Shown: positions 14,412 to 32,338, counted from the stretch's first letter. The stretch is 34,811 nt of DNA from Enterobacterales bacterium (GCA_003864575.1 BHES01000025.1:1-34811); one strand, 5' to 3'. The notes: generated by a model from the sequence alone, not told the origin. Numbers and translations: made by a program.

Positions 14412-14657
14412 AATGAGTCCGTATTGAGAGACTAAATTCTTTTCTGAACCCAGCTCGGCAGTCTGACTCAAACTCCTCGTTGGTTCAGACAGAAGCCAGT
14501 AATGTGCTTTTGCCGCTGCACTGTCGTAAGTGGCCGGAGCCGTCATTCTTGGCTCCGCTTCCAAAACTGCCGCCCTATCCTGGCCTCATCCCCCGGAATA
14601 GGGCGGTACCTCTGAACTCCGCTTCTGGCCTCTCCTTTAAACGACAACCAAAAAAAA

Positions 14658-14683
14658 ACCGCTCCCGAAGGAGCGGTTTCTAA
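14658..14683 (-). terminator. rpoC terminator
   Basis: Minus strand: AAACCGCTCC TTCG GGAGCGGTTTTTTTTT. Confidence 0.92.
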
Positions 14684-14704
14684 GCAGTCTGATATCAGGG
14701 ACGA

Positions 14705-17700
14705 TTAATCGTCGCTGTTACCAAAACCAGCGTTCAGCAATTCAGCCAGGTTAGCCGTTGCTTCGTCCGCACTAACTTGCGGTACAACTGGCACTTCACC
14801 CTGAGCTTTACGGCGTGCACGTTCCTGATGATAAGCGTAACCGGTACCGGCTGGGATCAGACGGCCAACGATGACGTTTTCTTTCAGGCCGCGCAGTTCA
14901 TCACGTTTACCCGCAACAGCGGCTTCGGTAAGAACGCGCGTCGTTTCCTGGAACGATGCTGCAGAGATGAAGGACTCGGTCGCCAGGGAAGCCTTGGTGA
15001 TACCGAGCAAATCACGGGTAAAGGTCGCCGTGATTTTTCCATCTGCTTCAAGCTTACGGTTAGCGATTTTAACGCGAGACATTTCTGCCTGCTCGCCTTC
15101 CAGGAAGTCGGTGCCACCAGCGCTAACGATGGTGCCTTTACGCAACATCTGACGAACGATAACTTCGATGTGTTTATCGTTAATCTTAACGCCTTGCAGA
15201 CGGTAAACTTCCTGCACTTCGTTGGTGATGTAACGGGTAACCGCATGAACACCACGTAAACGCAGGATGTCGTGTGGAGACTCAGGGCCGTCGGATACAA
15301 CGTCACCGCGTTCCACAACTTCGCCTTCGAACACGTTCAGCTGACGCCATTTCGGGATCATTTCTTCGTAAGCATCGCTGCCATCTAACGGAGAAATTAC
15401 CAGACGACGCTTGCCTTTGGTCTCTTTACCGAAGGAGATGATCCCGCTGATTTCAGCAAGGATTGCAGGCTCTTTCGGACGACGTGCTTCGAACAGATCA
15501 GCAACACGTGGCAGACCACCGGTGATGTCCTTGGTACCGCCGGATTCCTGAGGAATACGCGCCAGGGTGTCACCAGAGTGAATCTGAGTACCATCTTCCA
15601 GCTGTACAATCGCTTTACCTGGCAGGAAGTATTGAGCAGGCATATCTGTACCTGGGATCAATACGTCGTCGCCTTTGGCATCAACGATTTTCAGTGCCGG
15701 ACGCAGGTCTTTACCACTACCGGTACGCTCTGCAGAATCCAGAACAACCAGTGAAGACAAACCGGTTAAATCATCGGTCTGACGGGTAATCGTCTGAGTA
15801 TCCACGATATCAGCGAAGCGGATGAAACCACTCACTTCACTGATAACTGGCATGGTGTGCGGATCCCAGTTAGCAACGGTCTCGCCGCCGTTAACAGGTT
15901 GACCATCACCTTTGCCCATTACAGAACCGTAAGGCACTTTGTAACGTTCTTTGGTACGACCGAATTCGTCGATCAGTTTCAGCTCGGTGTTACGAGAAGT
16001 GATAACCAGTTTGCCGTTAGCATTGGTAACGTGCTTGTGGTTGCTCAGCTTAATCGTACCGGTGTTCTTAACCTGAATGCTGGATTCCGCTGCCGCACGA
16101 GATGCCGCACCACCGATGTGGAACGTACGCATCGTCAGCTGGGTACCCGGCTCACCGATGGACTGTGCTGCGATAACACCAACCGCTTCACCTTTGTTGA
16201 TGATGTGGCCACGTGCCAGGTCGCGACCGTAGCAGTTAGCACACACACCAAAATCAGTTTCACAGCTTACGACTGAACGTACTTTCACGCTGTCGACAGA
16301 GTTCTCTTCTAACAGATCACACGTCTTCTCGTGAAGCAGGGTGTTACGTGGAACCAAGATATCAGCCGTACCCGGCTTGATGATATCTTCAGCAGTTACA
16401 CGACCCAGAACGCGTTCGCGCAGTGGTTCTTTAACGTCGCCACCTTCGATGACCGGAGTCATCATGATGCCTTCGTGAGTACCACAGTCGTCTTCGGTCA
16501 CTACCAGATCCTGCGCCACGTCAACCAGACGACGGGTCAGATAACCGGAGTTCGCAGTTTTCAATGCGGTATCCGCCAAACCTTTACGAGCACCGTGAGT
16601 AGAGATGAAGTACTGGAGTACGTTCAGACCTTCACGGAAGTTCGCGGTGATTGGCGTTTCAATGATGGAACCATCCGGCTTAGCCATCAGGCCACGCATA
16701 CCGGCCAGCTGACGAATCTGTGCTGCAGAACCACGCGCACCGGAGTCGGCCATCATAAAGATACTGTTGAAGGAAACTTGCTGTTCAACAACACCGTCAC
16801 GGTTGACGACGTCTTCAACAGACAGGTTTTCCATCATTGCCTTAGCAACACGTTCGTTGGCTGCGGCCCAGATATCGATAACTTTGTTATAGCGTTCGCC
16901 CGCGGTGACAAGACCAGACTGGAACTGCTGCTGGATTTCTGCAACTTCGGTTTCCGCTTCTTCGATAATCTCTGCTTTCTTAGCAGGGATAACCATGTCA
17001 TCGATACCTACTGACGCACCTGAACGGGCAGCGTAAGCAAAACCGGTGTACATGATCTGGTCAGCAAAAATAACGGTCGGCTTCAGGCCCAAAATGCGGT
17101 AACAGGTGTTCAGCATTTTGGAGATAGCTTTTTTACCCAACGGCTGGTTAACGATAGAGAACGGCAGACCTTTAGGTACGATCATCCATAAGATCGCACG
17201 GCCAACCGTTGTATCGATAATCGTCGTCTGGTGAATTGACTCGCCTTCAGTGTTCTTGATCTCTTCTGTAATACGCACTTTGACGCGCGCATGCAGAGAG
17301 GCAAGACCGGCGCGGTAAATGCGCTCAGCTTCTTTAGGACCCGTCAGAACCATGCCTTCGCCTTTGGCGTTAACACAGTCACGCGTCATATAGTACAGAC
17401 CCAATACAACGTCCTGAGAAGGAACGATGATTGGCTCACCGTTCGCAGGTGACAGGATGTTGTTGGTGGACATCATCAACGCACGCGCTTCCAGCTGAGC
17501 TTCCAGCGTCAACGGTACGTGAACAGCCATCTGGTCACCATCGAAGTCGGCGTTATATGCCGCACAAACCAGCGGGTGCAGCTGAATTGCTTTACCTTCG
17601 ATCAGAACAGGTTCAAACGCCTGGATACCCAAACGGTGCAGGGTTGGTGCACGGTTCAGCAGTACCGGGTGTTCGCGGATAACCTCGTCCAGGATGTCCC

Positions 17701-18925
17701 AAACGACAGCTTCTTCGCGCTCAACCATTTTCTTAGCAGCTTTGATGGTGGTCGCGAGGCCACGCAGTTCCAGCTTGCCGTAGATGAACGGTTTGAACAG
17801 TTCCAGAGCCATTTTCTTCGGCAGACCACACTGGTGCAGACGCAGGTATGGACCTACGGTGATAACGGAACGACCAGAGTAGTCGACACGTTTACCCAGC
17901 AAGTTCTGACGGAAACGACCTTGTTTACCTTTAATCATGTCTGCCAGAGATTTCAGCGGACGCTTGTTAGAGCCGGTAATTGCACGACCGCGACGGCCGT
18001 TATCCAGCAAAGCATCTACCGCTTCTTGCAGCATACGTTTTTCGTTACGTACGATGATATCTGGCGCAGCCAGATCCAGCAGGCGTTTCAGACGGTTGTT
18101 ACGGTTGATAACGCGACGATACAGATCATTCAGATCCGACGTTGCGAAACGGCCGCCGTCCAACGGAACCAGTGGACGCAAGTCTGGCGGCAGTACCGGC
18201 AGCACAGTCAGGATCATCCACTCTGGTTTGTTACCAGACTGAACGAACGCTTCCAGCAGCTTGATACGCTTGGTCAGTTTCTTACGCTTGGTTTCGGAGT
18301 TGGTTTCGTTCAACTCTTCACGCAGCTGTTCGCATTCCGCTTCCAGATCCATGTTTTTCAACAGGGCCTGAATAGCTTCTGCGCCCATCTTGGCGTCAAA
18401 CTCATCACCAAACTCTTCCAACGCGTCAAGATACTGCTCTTCGGTTAGGATCTGGCGTTTTTCGAGGTTGGTCATACCGCCTTCGATAACCACATAGGAT
18501 TCGAAGTACAGTACACGTTCGATGTCGCGCAATGGCATATCCAGCAACAAACCGATGCGCGAAGGCAAGGATTTCAGGAACCAGATGTGCGCAGTTGGAG
18601 AAGCCAGTTCAATGTGGCCCATACGCTCACGGCGTACTTTAGTTTGGGTCACTTCAACGCCGCACTTCTCGCAGATCACGCCGCGATGTTTTAAACGCTT
18701 GTACTTACCGCACAGGCATTCGTAATCTTTTACTGGTCCGAAGATACGGGCACAGAAAAGGCCGTCACGTTCTGGTTTGAACGTACGGTAGTTAATGGTT
18801 TCTGGCTTCTTAACTTCACCAAAAGACCAAGAACGGATCATGTCTGGCGATGCCAGAGCAATTTTGATCGCATCAAACTCTTCGGTTTTAGTTTGCGCTT
18901 TCAGAAACTTTAGTAAGTCTTTCAC
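14705..18925 (-). CDS. rpoC: RNA polymerase subunit beta'
   Basis: 1406 aa; contains the catalytic [17 protein letters not shown] motif. Confidence 0.99.
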   Translation of the reverse strand: MKDLLKFLKAQTKTEEFDAIKIALASPDMIRSWSFGEVKKPETINYRTFKPERDGLFCARIFGPVKDYECLCGKYKRLKHRGVICEKCGVEVTQTKVRRERMGHIELASPTAHIWFLKSLPSRIGLLLDMPLRDIERVLYFESYVVIEGGMTNLEKRQILTEEQYLDALEEFGDEFDAKMGAEAIQALLKNMDLEAECEQLREELNETNSETKRKKLTKRIKLLEAFVQSGNKPEWMILTVLPVLPPDLRPLVPLDGGRFATSDLNDLYRRVINRNNRLKRLLDLAAPDIIVRNEKRMLQEAVDALLDNGRRGRAITGSNKRPLKSLADMIKGKQGRFRQNLLGKRVDYSGRSVITVGPYLRLHQCGLPKKMALELFKPFIYGKLELRGLATTIKAAKKMVEREEAVVWDILDEVIREHPVLLNRAPTLHRLGIQAFEPVLIEGKAIQLHPLVCAAYNADFDGDQMAVHVPLTLEAQLEARALMMSTNNILSPANGEPIIVPSQDVVLGLYYMTRDCVNAKGEGMVLTGPKEAERIYRAGLASLHARVKVRITEEIKNTEGESIHQTTIIDTTVGRAILWMIVPKGLPFSIVNQPLGKKAISKMLNTCYRILGLKPTVIFADQIMYTGFAYAARSGASVGIDDMVIPAKKAEIIEEAETEVAEIQQQFQSGLVTAGERYNKVIDIWAAANERVAKAMMENLSVEDVVNRDGVVEQQVSFNSIFMMADSGARGSAAQIRQLAGMRGLMAKPDGSIIETPITANFREGLNVLQYFISTHGARKGLADTALKTANSGYLTRRLVDVAQDLVVTEDDCGTHEGIMMTPVIEGGDVKEPLRERVLGRVTAEDIIKPGTADILVPRNTLLHEKTCDLLEENSVDSVKVRSVVSCETDFGVCANCYGRDLARGHIINKGEAVGVIAAQSIGEPGTQLTMRTFHIGGAASRAAAESSIQVKNTGTIKLSNHKHVTNANGKLVITSRNTELKLIDEFGRTKERYKVPYGSVMGKGDGQPVNGGETVANWDPHTMPVISEVSGFIRFADIVDTQTITRQTDDLTGLSSLVVLDSAERTGSGKDLRPALKIVDAKGDDVLIPGTDMPAQYFLPGKAIVQLEDGTQIHSGDTLARIPQESGGTKDITGGLPRVADLFEARRPKEPAILAEISGIISFGKETKGKRRLVISPLDGSDAYEEMIPKWRQLNVFEGEVVERGDVVSDGPESPHDILRLRGVHAVTRYITNEVQEVYRLQGVKINDKHIEVIVRQMLRKGTIVSAGGTDFLEGEQAEMSRVKIANRKLEADGKITATFTRDLLGITKASLATESFISAASFQETTRVLTEAAVAGKRDELRGLKENVIVGRLIPAGTGYAYHQERARRKAQGEVPVVPQVSADEATANLAELLNAGFGNSDD

Positions 18926-19016
18926 GGATTAGCTCCCGTCGGGTTAGACCTGTTAGGCACCTGCTGTCTATTGCTAAACAGGCAGGTGCCCCTGTGATCA
19001 GTGCGAATTCGAGTAC

Positions 19017-22000
19017 TTACTCGTCTTCCAGCTCGATGTTGATACCCAGAGAGCGGATTTCTTTCAACAATACGTTGAAGGATTCCGGCATGCCTGGTTC
19101 CATCCGGTGATCGCCATCCACGATGTTTTTATACATCTTGGTACGGCCGTTCACGTCATCGGACTTAACAGTCAGCATTTCCTGCAGGGTATACGCGGCA
19201 CCGTATGCTTCCAGTGCCCACACTTCCATCTCACCGAAGCGCTGACCACCGAACTGTGCTTTACCACCCAGCGGCTGCTGAGTAACAAGGCTGTAAGAGC
19301 CGGTAGAACGCGCATGCATCTTATCGTCAACCAGGTGGTTCAGTTTCAGCATGTACATGTAGCCGACGGTAACCTGACGCTCAAATTGCTCGCCGGTACG
19401 GCCGTCAAACAGTGTGATCTGACCAGAGGTCGGGACTCCGCCCATTTCAAGCAATTGCTTGATCTCTGTCTCTTTCGCACCATCGAAGACTGGCGTTGCG
19501 ATTGGCATGCCTTTCTTCAAGTTTTCAGCCAGACGCAGAACTTCGTCGTCGGTGAAGGTGCTCAGATCAACTTTCTGACGAACATCGTCGCCCAGGTCAT
19601 AAGCTTTCTGGATGAACTCGCGCAGCTTGGAAACTTCTTCATGTTTCTTCAGCATCGCATTGATTTTTTCACCAATGCCTTTCGCGGCCATACCCAAGTG
19701 GGTTTCCAGAATCTGACCAATGTTCATACGAGATGGAACGCCCAGCGGGTTCAGTACGATGTCAACCGGCGTACCGTTTTCATCGTAAGGCATATCTTCG
19801 ATCGGGTTGATCTTGGAGATAACACCTTTGTTACCGTGACGACCAGCCATTTTGTCACCAGGCTGAATCTGACGTTTAACGGCCAGATACACTTTAACGA
19901 TTTTCAGCACACCTGGTGCAAGGTCATCGCCCTGAGTGATTTTACGACGCTTCGCTTCGAGTTTTTTCTCAAACACGGATTTCAGTTCGTCGTACTGTTC
20001 GGCCAGCTGTTCCAACTGGTTTTGTTTGTCTTCGTCGGTCAGCGACAGCTCAAGCCAACGATCGCGTGGCAGTTTGCCAAGCTTATCGGCTTCAACACCG
20101 CCAGCAACCAGAGCAGACTGGATACGTGCAAACAGACCGGCTTCCAGAATCTGCAGCTCTTCAGTCAGGTCTTTCTTAGCCTGTTTCAGCTGCATCTCTT
20201 CGATTTCCAACGCACGCTTGTCTTTTTCCACGCCATCGCGGGTGAAGACCTGCACGTCGATAACCGTACCGGAAACGCCGTTTGGAACACGCAGAGAAGA
20301 GTCTTTAACGTCAGACGCTTTCTCACCGAAGATCGCACGCAGCAATTTCTCTTCTGGCGTCAGTTGGGTCTCACCTTTAGGCGTTACCTTACCAACCAGA
20401 ATGTCGCCACCGGTCACTTCAGCACCGATATATACGATACCGGATTCATCCAGTTTAGAGAGCGCCGCTTCACCCACGTTAGGGATGTCAGCCGTGATCT
20501 CTTCAGGCCCTAACTTGGTGTCACGGGACACGCATGCAAGTTCCTGGATATGGATAGTGGTGAAGCGATCTTCCTGAACAACACGCTCGGAGACCAAGAT
20601 GGAGTCTTCGAAGTTGTAACCGTTCCAAGGCATGAACGCGACACGCATGTTCTGACCCAGTGCCAGTTCGCCCAGATCGGTTGACGGGCCATCTGCCAGC
20701 ACGTCGCCGCGCTCGATTGGCTCGCCCAGATTTACACACGGCATCTGGTTGATACAGGTGTTCTGGTTAGAACGGGTGTACTTGGTCAGGTTATAAATGT
20801 CGATACCTGCTTCGCCCGGATACATCTCTTCTTCGTTAACACGAATAACGATACGAGATGCATCCACGTACTGAACAGTACCGCCACGTTTAGCTACGGC
20901 AGTAACACCGGAGTCAACCGCTACAGCACGTTCCATACCGGTACCAACCAGCGGCTTGTCAGCGCGCAAAGTAGGTACAGCCTGACGTTGCATGTTCGCA
21001 CCCATCAATGCACGGTTGGCGTCATCGTGTTCCAAGAATGGAATCAGTGAAGCACCAACGGATACGATCTGCTGGGTAGATACGTCCATATAGTCAACTT
21101 GATCGCGGCTGAACAGGCTGGATTCGCCTTTGCTACGACAAGTGACCAAGTCTTCCAGGAAGCGGCCTTCTTCGTCCAGGTTGGAGTTCGCCTGAGCGAT
21201 AACGAAGTTGCCTTCTTCAATGGCAGACAGATAGTTAATCTCATCGGTAACCATACCTTCACGCACACGGCGGTAAGGGGTTTCCAGGAAACCATACTCA
21301 TTGGTCTGTGCATATATAGACAAGGAGTTGATCAGACCGATGTTTGGACCTTCTGGCGTTTCGATTGGACATACGCGACCGTAGTGAGTCGGGTGTACGT
21401 CTCGAACTTCAAAGCCAGCACGTTCACGGGTCAAACCGCCCGGGCCCAATGCAGAGATACGACGCTTGTGCGTGATCTCAGACAACGGGTTGTTCTGGTC
21501 CATAAATTGTGACAGCTGGCTTGAGCCGAAGAACTCTTTCACCGCAGCCGAAATCGGCTTAGCATTGATCATGTCCTGAGGCATCAGAGTGTCGAGATCG
21601 CCAAGAGACAGACGCTCTTTAACGGCACGCTCAACACGAACCAAACCGACACGGAATTGGTTTTCAGCCATTTCGCCGACAGAACGAATACGACGGTTGC
21701 CCAAGTGGTCGATATCATCCACTTCGCCCTGGCCGTTACGAATGCCGATCAGCTTTCTCATTACCTGAATGATGTCATCTTTGCTCAGGATACCTGAACC
21801 TTCGATTTCATCACGTAGCAGAGAACGGTTGAACTTCATACGACCTACAGCAGACAGGTCATAACGATCTTCAGAGAAGAACAGGTTCTCAAACAGGCTT
21901 TCAGCAGCTTCGCGAGTTGGTGGCTCACCAGGACGCATCATGCGGTAGATCTCAACCAATGCGCTCAAACGATCGCTGGTTGGGTCGACGCGGATGGTCT

Positions 22001-23045
22001 CGGACATGTACGCGCCATGATCGAGATCGTTGGTGAACAGCGTTTCAATCGTTTTGTGTCCGGCTTGGCTCAATTTAGCCAGTAAGTCCAGAGACAATTC
22101 CATGTTCGCAGGAACAATCAGCTCACCGGTATTAGTGTCGATGTAATCTTTAGCAACTACTTTCCCTGCGATGTACTCAACAGGAACTTCGATGCGCTGA
22201 ATGTCGTCTTTTTCAAGCTGACGAATATGGCGTGCGGTGATACGGCGGCCTTTCTCGATGTAGACTTTGCCGTCAGCTTCAATATCAAACGAAGCGGTTT
22301 CACCACGCAGGCGCTCAGGTACCAGCTCCATCTGCAACTTATTGTCGCGGATCTGGTAAGTCACCTTCTCAAAGAACAGGTCAAGGATCTGCTCAGTGGT
22401 ATAGCTTAATGCACGCAGAATGATGGTCGCTGGTAATTTGCGACGACGGTCAATACGTACAAACAGGTTATCTTTCGGGTCGAACTCGAAATCTAACCAT
22501 GAACCGCGATAAGGGATGATACGTGCGTTGTACAGCACTTTACCCGATGAGTGGGTTTTACCCTTATCACTGTCGAAGAATACGCCTGGACTACGGTGAA
22601 GCTGAGATACGATAACCCTCTCAGTACCGTTAATCACAAAGGTACCATTTTCGGTCATGAGCGGAATTTCGCCCATATAGACTTCTTGTTCCTTGATGTC
22701 TTTGACCGTACCTTCTGGTGCTTCACGCTCGTAAATAACCAAACGCAGTTTCACACGCAGTGGGGCGGAGAAAGTTACACCACGGATCTGGCATTCTTTA
22801 ACGTCGAATACTGGCTCACCAAGACGGTAGCTAACGTATTGCAGCTCAGAATTACCGCTGTAGCTTTTGATTGGAAATACAGAACGGAATGCAGCTTCCA
22901 AACCGTGCTGGCCTTCCGGATCTTGCTCGATAAACTTCTGGAACGAGTCAAGCTGGATAGAAAGGAGAAAGGGAATGTCCAAAACTTGTGGACGTTTACC
23001 AAAATCCTTACGAATGCGTTTTTTCTCGGTATAGGAGTAAACCAT
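19017..23045 (-). CDS. rpoB: RNA polymerase subunit beta
   Basis: 1342 aa; includes the rifampicin region [49 protein letters not shown]. Confidence 0.99.
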   Translation of the reverse strand: MVYSYTEKKRIRKDFGKRPQVLDIPFLLSIQLDSFQKFIEQDPEGQHGLEAAFRSVFPIKSYSGNSELQYVSYRLGEPVFDVKECQIRGVTFSAPLRVKLRLVIYEREAPEGTVKDIKEQEVYMGEIPLMTENGTFVINGTERVIVSQLHRSPGVFFDSDKGKTHSSGKVLYNARIIPYRGSWLDFEFDPKDNLFVRIDRRRKLPATIILRALSYTTEQILDLFFEKVTYQIRDNKLQMELVPERLRGETASFDIEADGKVYIEKGRRITARHIRQLEKDDIQRIEVPVEYIAGKVVAKDYIDTNTGELIVPANMELSLDLLAKLSQAGHKTIETLFTNDLDHGAYMSETIRVDPTSDRLSALVEIYRMMRPGEPPTREAAESLFENLFFSEDRYDLSAVGRMKFNRSLLRDEIEGSGILSKDDIIQVMRKLIGIRNGQGEVDDIDHLGNRRIRSVGEMAENQFRVGLVRVERAVKERLSLGDLDTLMPQDMINAKPISAAVKEFFGSSQLSQFMDQNNPLSEITHKRRISALGPGGLTRERAGFEVRDVHPTHYGRVCPIETPEGPNIGLINSLSIYAQTNEYGFLETPYRRVREGMVTDEINYLSAIEEGNFVIAQANSNLDEEGRFLEDLVTCRSKGESSLFSRDQVDYMDVSTQQIVSVGASLIPFLEHDDANRALMGANMQRQAVPTLRADKPLVGTGMERAVAVDSGVTAVAKRGGTVQYVDASRIVIRVNEEEMYPGEAGIDIYNLTKYTRSNQNTCINQMPCVNLGEPIERGDVLADGPSTDLGELALGQNMRVAFMPWNGYNFEDSILVSERVVQEDRFTTIHIQELACVSRDTKLGPEEITADIPNVGEAALSKLDESGIVYIGAEVTGGDILVGKVTPKGETQLTPEEKLLRAIFGEKASDVKDSSLRVPNGVSGTVIDVQVFTRDGVEKDKRALEIEEMQLKQAKKDLTEELQILEAGLFARIQSALVAGGVEADKLGKLPRDRWLELSLTDEDKQNQLEQLAEQYDELKSVFEKKLEAKRRKITQGDDLAPGVLKIVKVYLAVKRQIQPGDKMAGRHGNKGVISKINPIEDMPYDENGTPVDIVLNPLGVPSRMNIGQILETHLGMAAKGIGEKINAMLKKHEEVSKLREFIQKAYDLGDDVRQKVDLSTFTDDEVLRLAENLKKGMPIATPVFDGAKETEIKQLLEMGGVPTSGQITLFDGRTGEQFERQVTVGYMYMLKLNHLVDDKMHARSTGSYSLVTQQPLGGKAQFGGQRFGEMEVWALEAYGAAYTLQEMLTVKSDDVNGRTKMYKNIVDGDHRMEPGMPESFNVLLKEIRSLGINIELEDE

Positions 23046-23304
23046 AGGGTTCCTCAGCTCGCTGATCAGTGACCCAATCTTGTCTGCCCTGAGAAGGACA
23101 GTTCATGCAACACCGTTTATGTCGACCGGAAAGCAGAAACGCTTCCCGCAATACCTGTTTCTATCACTCTTAAATCATTTCGTTGTGCATTATCTATGGA
23201 TGAGCCATAGCAAGCGGCAGCAATATATTAAGGCGTATCAAGAAGAGATATTAGAGTAGTTCAGTGCTCAAACAGTGTGAAACACCACTGACACTCTATA
23301 GCGC

Positions 23305-23335
23305 AAAAAGGCTGGTGACTAAAAAGTCACCAGCC
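23305..23335 (-). terminator. rplL-rpoB intercistronic attenuator hairpin
   Basis: Minus strand: GGCTGGTGACT TTTT AGTCACCAGCC TTTTT, a perfect 11-bp stem between rplL and rpoB. Confidence 0.8.
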
Positions 23336-23375
23336 ATCAGTCTGTTAGGGCAGACTGCACTCCGGGAAGTTAAAC

Positions 23376-23741
23376 TTACTTAACTTCAACAGAAGCACCA
23401 GCTTCTTCCAGAGATTTTTTCAGTGCTTCAGCGTCGTCTTTGCTGATGCCTTCTTTCAGAGCTGCTGGAGCAGACTCAACCAGATCTTTAGCTTCTTTCA
23501 GACCCAGGCCAGTAGCGGTACGAACTGCTTTGATAACTGCAACTTTGTTCGCGCCAACAGCAGCCAGAACAACGTCGAATTCAGTTTTTTCTTCAACAGC
23601 TTCAGCAGCAGCGGCAGGACCTGCAACAGCAGCAGCAGCAGAAACGCCGAATTTTTCTTCCATCGCGGAGATCAGTTCAACGATTTCCATTACAGACAGA
23701 GCTGCAACGCCTTCAATGATTTGTTCTTTAGTGATTGACAT
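23376..23741 (-). CDS. rplL: 50S ribosomal protein L7/L12
   Basis: [48 protein letters not shown]...ASVEVK. Confidence 0.98.
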   Translation of the reverse strand: MSITKEQIIEGVAALSVMEIVELISAMEEKFGVSAAAAVAGPAAAAEAVEEKTEFDVVLAAVGANKVAVIKAVRTATGLGLKEAKDLVESAPAALKEGISKDDAEALKKSLEEAGASVEVK

Positions 23742-23807
23742 TTCAAGTGTTCCTAGAATTCAGAAATAGTTTATACGTTAGCAAATGAACGAGAAAAGAA
23801 AGGCTGA

Positions 23808-24305
23808 TTAAGCAGCTTCTTTCTGATCACGTACAGCAGCCAGAGTGCGAACCAATTTGCCAGCAGCGGCTTCTTTCATGGTTGCCATCAGGCGTGCGAT
23901 TGCTTCATCGTAAGTAGGCAGAGTTGCCAAGCGGTCGATTTGAGCCGCAGGGATAAACTCACCTTCAAAGGCCGCAGCTTTAACCTCGAATTTTGCATTC
24001 GCTTTCGCGAAATCTTTGAACAGACGGGCAGCAGCGCCTGGGTGTTCAGCAGAAAATGCAATCAAGGTTGGACCAACAAACGTGTCTTTCAGGCACTCAA
24101 ATTGAGTACCTTCAACGACGCGACGCATCAAGGTGTTACGAACAACACGCATGTAAACGCCAGCTTCACGACCTGCTTTACGCAGTTCAGTCATTTTATC
24201 TACAGTTACGCCACGGGAATCCGCAACAACCGCAGACAGCGCGCCTTTGGCTACTTCCATGACTTCAGCAACAATCGCTTGTTTGTCTTGAAGATTTAAT
24301 GCCAT
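23808..24305 (-). CDS. rplJ: 50S ribosomal protein L10
   Basis: [63 protein letters not shown]... Confidence 0.98.
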   Translation of the reverse strand: MALNLQDKQAIVAEVMEVAKGALSAVVADSRGVTVDKMTELRKAGREAGVYMRVVRNTLMRRVVEGTQFECLKDTFVGPTLIAFSAEHPGAAARLFKDFAKANAKFEVKAAAFEGEFIPAAQIDRLATLPTYDEAIARLMATMKEAAAGKLVRTLAAVRDQKEAA

Positions 24306-24560
24306 TAGCTTTTTGCTCCTGGATTTAGCCGGGGAAAATCCCCGGAACTCACATCGCTTGATATCGAAATCGATATCAAGCGTTCAAACACGGTGAGCAG
24401 AGAATCCAGTAAAGACAATTCATATTCTTTATTAAAAAACAAAGAAAAACTTTCTTCAGGCTCTGTCACCGTCTACGCAGGAAGAATTAAGTCCGTTTCG
24501 GGACACCTGCGGTCTTGGACGGAGGCCTGGATAGGCCAGGCTCCAACCGAAAAATCTTGG
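24306..24560 (-). ncRNA. L10 (rplJL) autoregulatory mRNA leader
   Basis: Minus strand GTTGGAGCCTGGCCTATCCAGGCCTCCGTCCAAGACCGCAGGTGTCCCGAAACGGACTTAATTCTTCCTGCGTAGACGGTGACAGAGCC resembles the enterobacterial L10 leader; lies immediately upstream of rplJ. Confidence 0.88.
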
Positions 24561-24639
24561 TTTCGCGTTAACGAAACAACGGGCCATAGATTCTAGACAA
24601 ATCTACCGCCCGCGTAAAGCGATAAAAGCAGGTGGCTAA

Positions 24640-25344
<705 letters not shown>

Positions 25345-25347
25345 TTA

Positions 25348-25839
<492 letters not shown>

Positions 25840-25875
25840 TTATGTTTTACCTGCAGAGGCTGCACATAAAAACAA

Positions 25876-25908
25876 AAGGCGCGAAATTATAGTTTAATTT
25901 CGCGCCTT
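25876..25908 (-). terminator. nusG terminator, overlapping the rplK promoter
   Basis: Minus strand: AAGGCGCGAAATTA AACTA TAATTTCGCGCCTT then TTGTTTTT; near-perfect 14-bp stem. Confidence 0.85.
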
Positions 25909-25914
25909 GCACAA
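25886..25914 (-). promoter_or_regulatory. Probable rplK (L11 operon) promoter
   Basis: Minus strand TTGTGC (25909-25914), 17-bp spacer, TATAAT (25886-25891). Confidence 0.75.
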
Positions 25915-25944
25915 CATCTGTTCGAATCGATATCGAAAGAGTTG

Positions 25945-26490
25945 TTAGCCTTTTTCTACCTGACCGAAGTCCAGTTCAACAGGCGTTGCACGCCCGAAGA
26001 TGGAAACCGAAACTTTCAGGCGGCTTTTCTCGTAATCCACTTCTTCAACCACACCGTTAAAGTCAGCAAATGGACCGTCGTTAACGCGGACCAACTCGCC
26101 AGGCTCGAAAAGAGTTTTAGGACGTGGTTTATCACCAGCTTGTTGCAGGCGATTCATGATAGCGTCAACTTCTTTATCGCTGATTGGCGCAGGGCGGTCA
26201 GAAGTACCGCCAATGAAACCCATCACGCGAGGAACGCTACGCACCAAGTGCCAGCTGGCGTCATTCATCACCATTTGAACCAGCACATAACCTGGGAAGA
26301 ATTTACGTTCGCTTTTACGGCGTTGACCGCCACGGATTTCAACGACTTCTTCCGTAGGAACCATGACCTCACCGAACAGCTCTTCCATGTCGTGCAATTT
26401 GATGTGCTCACGCAGCGACTGCGCTACGCGGCCTTCAAAGCCGGAAAACGCCTGAACGACGTACCAACGTTTTTTAGGTGCTTCAGACAT
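25945..26490 (-). CDS. nusG: Transcription termination/antitermination factor NusG
   Basis: [73 protein letters not shown]... Confidence 0.98.
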   Translation of the reverse strand: MSEAPKKRWYVVQAFSGFEGRVAQSLREHIKLHDMEELFGEVMVPTEEVVEIRGGQRRKSERKFFPGYVLVQMVMNDASWHLVRSVPRVMGFIGGTSDRPAPISDKEVDAIMNRLQQAGDKPRPKTLFEPGELVRVNDGPFADFNGVVEEVDYEKSRLKVSVSIFGRATPVELDFGQVEKG

Positions 26491-26874
26491 TTAGAACCTC
26501 AAGCCAGTAATAAAAGATACCAAGCGGACCAGAATACCATCCAGCCCCCACAGAATCAGTGACATGACGGCAGTTACCGCAGCAACGATCAGTGTGGTAT
26601 GCAATGTTTCCTGGCGTGTAGGCCAAATTACTTTACGTACTTCAGTACGCGCTTCGCGCGCAAATGCTACTGTCGCTTTGCCTTTAGTTGTCAATAATGC
26701 CACCGCACCTGCGATAGCAATAACAACAACCACTGCCAGCGCACGTAACGGCAGGCTGTATGCACGGTAATAATAGTTACCGACAATAGCTACGACCAAC
26801 AAAACGGCAACCACTACCCACTTTACCGCTTCCAGGCCGCGCCCGCTCCCTTGAGCCTCGGTATTCGCACTCAT
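26491..26874 (-). CDS. secE: Preprotein translocase subunit SecE
   Basis: [37 protein letters not shown]...[49 protein letters not shown] at 26874 preferred over 26889. Confidence 0.95.
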   Translation of the reverse strand: MSANTEAQGSGRGLEAVKWVVVAVLLVVAIVGNYYYRAYSLPLRALAVVVVIAIAGAVALLTTKGKATVAFAREARTEVRKVIWPTRQETLHTTLIVAAVTAVMSLILWGLDGILVRLVSFITGLRF

Positions 26875-27056
26875 AAACCAACCCGTCACAATGATTCAGA
26901 ACAAACAACTTTGCCTCGCATTGCGAGGCAAACCAAACCGATCGAAGCTCTACAGTGAGCGCAATTCGGTGTTTTACGCTATATCTCAGAGCCTATCTCA
27001 CCAATGATTATGACGTATAAATCGCTGATGAGATAGGTTCTGGCGCCACAGCGTAG

Positions 27057-27082
27057 AAAAGGGCATCGAATGATGCCCTTTT
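27057..27082 (-). terminator. Terminator after tuf
   Basis: AAAAGGGCATC GAAT GATGCCCTTTT. Confidence 0.9.
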
Positions 27083-27126
27083 AGTGTGTATTGCGTCAAC
27101 GTAAAGTGACAAAAAAGTATCAGCGA

Positions 27127-28341
<1,215 letters not shown>

Positions 28342-28381
28342 TCAAAGAGAGAGCACGGGATCATTGTGTTAAACCAGTGGC

Positions 28382-30505
<2,124 letters not shown>

Positions 30506-30592
30506 CTATTACTAGGACGTTCAAGTTCAGTTAAGCCAAGCGGGTTGGCTTCTTGAAGCGCCCGCTTGGTTAGCATAACTACTGCGTAGTGA

Positions 30593-31597
<1,005 letters not shown>

Positions 31598-31625
31598 TCA
31601 GCATGAGCTAATATGGGGACGCAGA

Positions 31626-31654
31626 ATTTTAGGGCTGACCTACGAGGGTGTCAA
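31626..31654 (-). promoter_or_regulatory. str operon promoter
   Basis: Minus strand TTGACA (31649-31654), 17-bp spacer, TAAAAT (31626-31631), about 90 nt upstream of rpsL. Confidence 0.85.
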
Positions 31655-31674
31655 GAAATATACAGTATTAGCGT

Positions 31675-31965
31675 TTATCGCCATGCCATATGTTGAGGAT
31701 GTTTCTCGGTCAGCGCAACGAAACCAGTATAGTCGATCAAGGTCGCGCTGTGTAAAATTTGACCAATCAATCCACGGGCAGCCAGATCTTCACTCAGTAC
31801 ATAAACTGGCAATCCCAGCGCGCCCAAACGCTCACCAGCCTCACTGTTTCTTACTGCCGCCAGCACGCCATCTTGCATCAGTAAAAGTGCATCCCGTGGA
31901 CCAACAAGACGAAGAAGTGCCGTTAAATCACAAGATTGCGGTGAATTAGCCAGGGTAAAAAGCAT
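31675..31965 (-). CDS. tusB: Sulfurtransferase complex subunit TusB
   Basis: DsrH-like small protein MLFTLANSPQSCDLTALLRLVGPRDALLLMQDGVLAA...; in tusDCB order upstream of rpsL. Confidence 0.93.
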   Translation of the reverse strand: MLFTLANSPQSCDLTALLRLVGPRDALLLMQDGVLAAVRNSEAGERLGALGLPVYVLSEDLAARGLIGQILHSATLIDYTGFVALTEKHPQHMAWR

Positions 31966-31978
31966 GAGTATTCCTGCA

Positions 31979-32338
31979 TTAAAAGGTCATGACGACATCA
32001 TATTCAGACAATTTTATACGTAGTTCATTTTCCGCCAGTACTTCAGCATCCAATACCCAGTGGCGCTCATCTGCCAGTCCGCGGGCTTTTAATGATGTAG
32101 CACAGGCAAAGCACTGATCGATGTCATACAGAGACAAAACACCATACGTTGCGATGTAATTACGCGCTAAAATTTTATCTGGCTGCTGATTGGCTAACAG
32201 CTGAAATACACCATCTGCCAGGAAGAATACGCCGATGTCCTCGGTTAACGCGGAAGTTGCCAGCAGTGCATCCAGCCCTTCCCGCCCTGATGACGTCCCG
32301 TGTGGCCCATGCGTAAAAACAAAAGCGACTTTCTTCAT
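31979..32338 (-). CDS. tusC: Sulfurtransferase complex subunit TusC
   Basis: [47 protein letters not shown]...; DsrF-like. Confidence 0.94.
   Translation of the reverse strand: MKKVAFVFTHGPHGTSSGREGLDALLATSALTEDIGVFFLADGVFQLLANQQPDKILARNYIATYGVLSLYDIDQCFACATSLKARGLADERHWVLDAEVLAENELRIKLSEYDVVMTF

Noticed and set aside
17519-18448. 309-aa plus-strand ORF antisense to rpoC
   Set aside because: Shadow ORF inside rpoC with no family resemblance.
19107-20513. 468-aa plus-strand ORF antisense to rpoB
   Set aside because: Lies fully inside the rpoB coding sequence; long antisense ORFs are expected from codon bias in highly expressed genes, and the protein is not a recognisable family.
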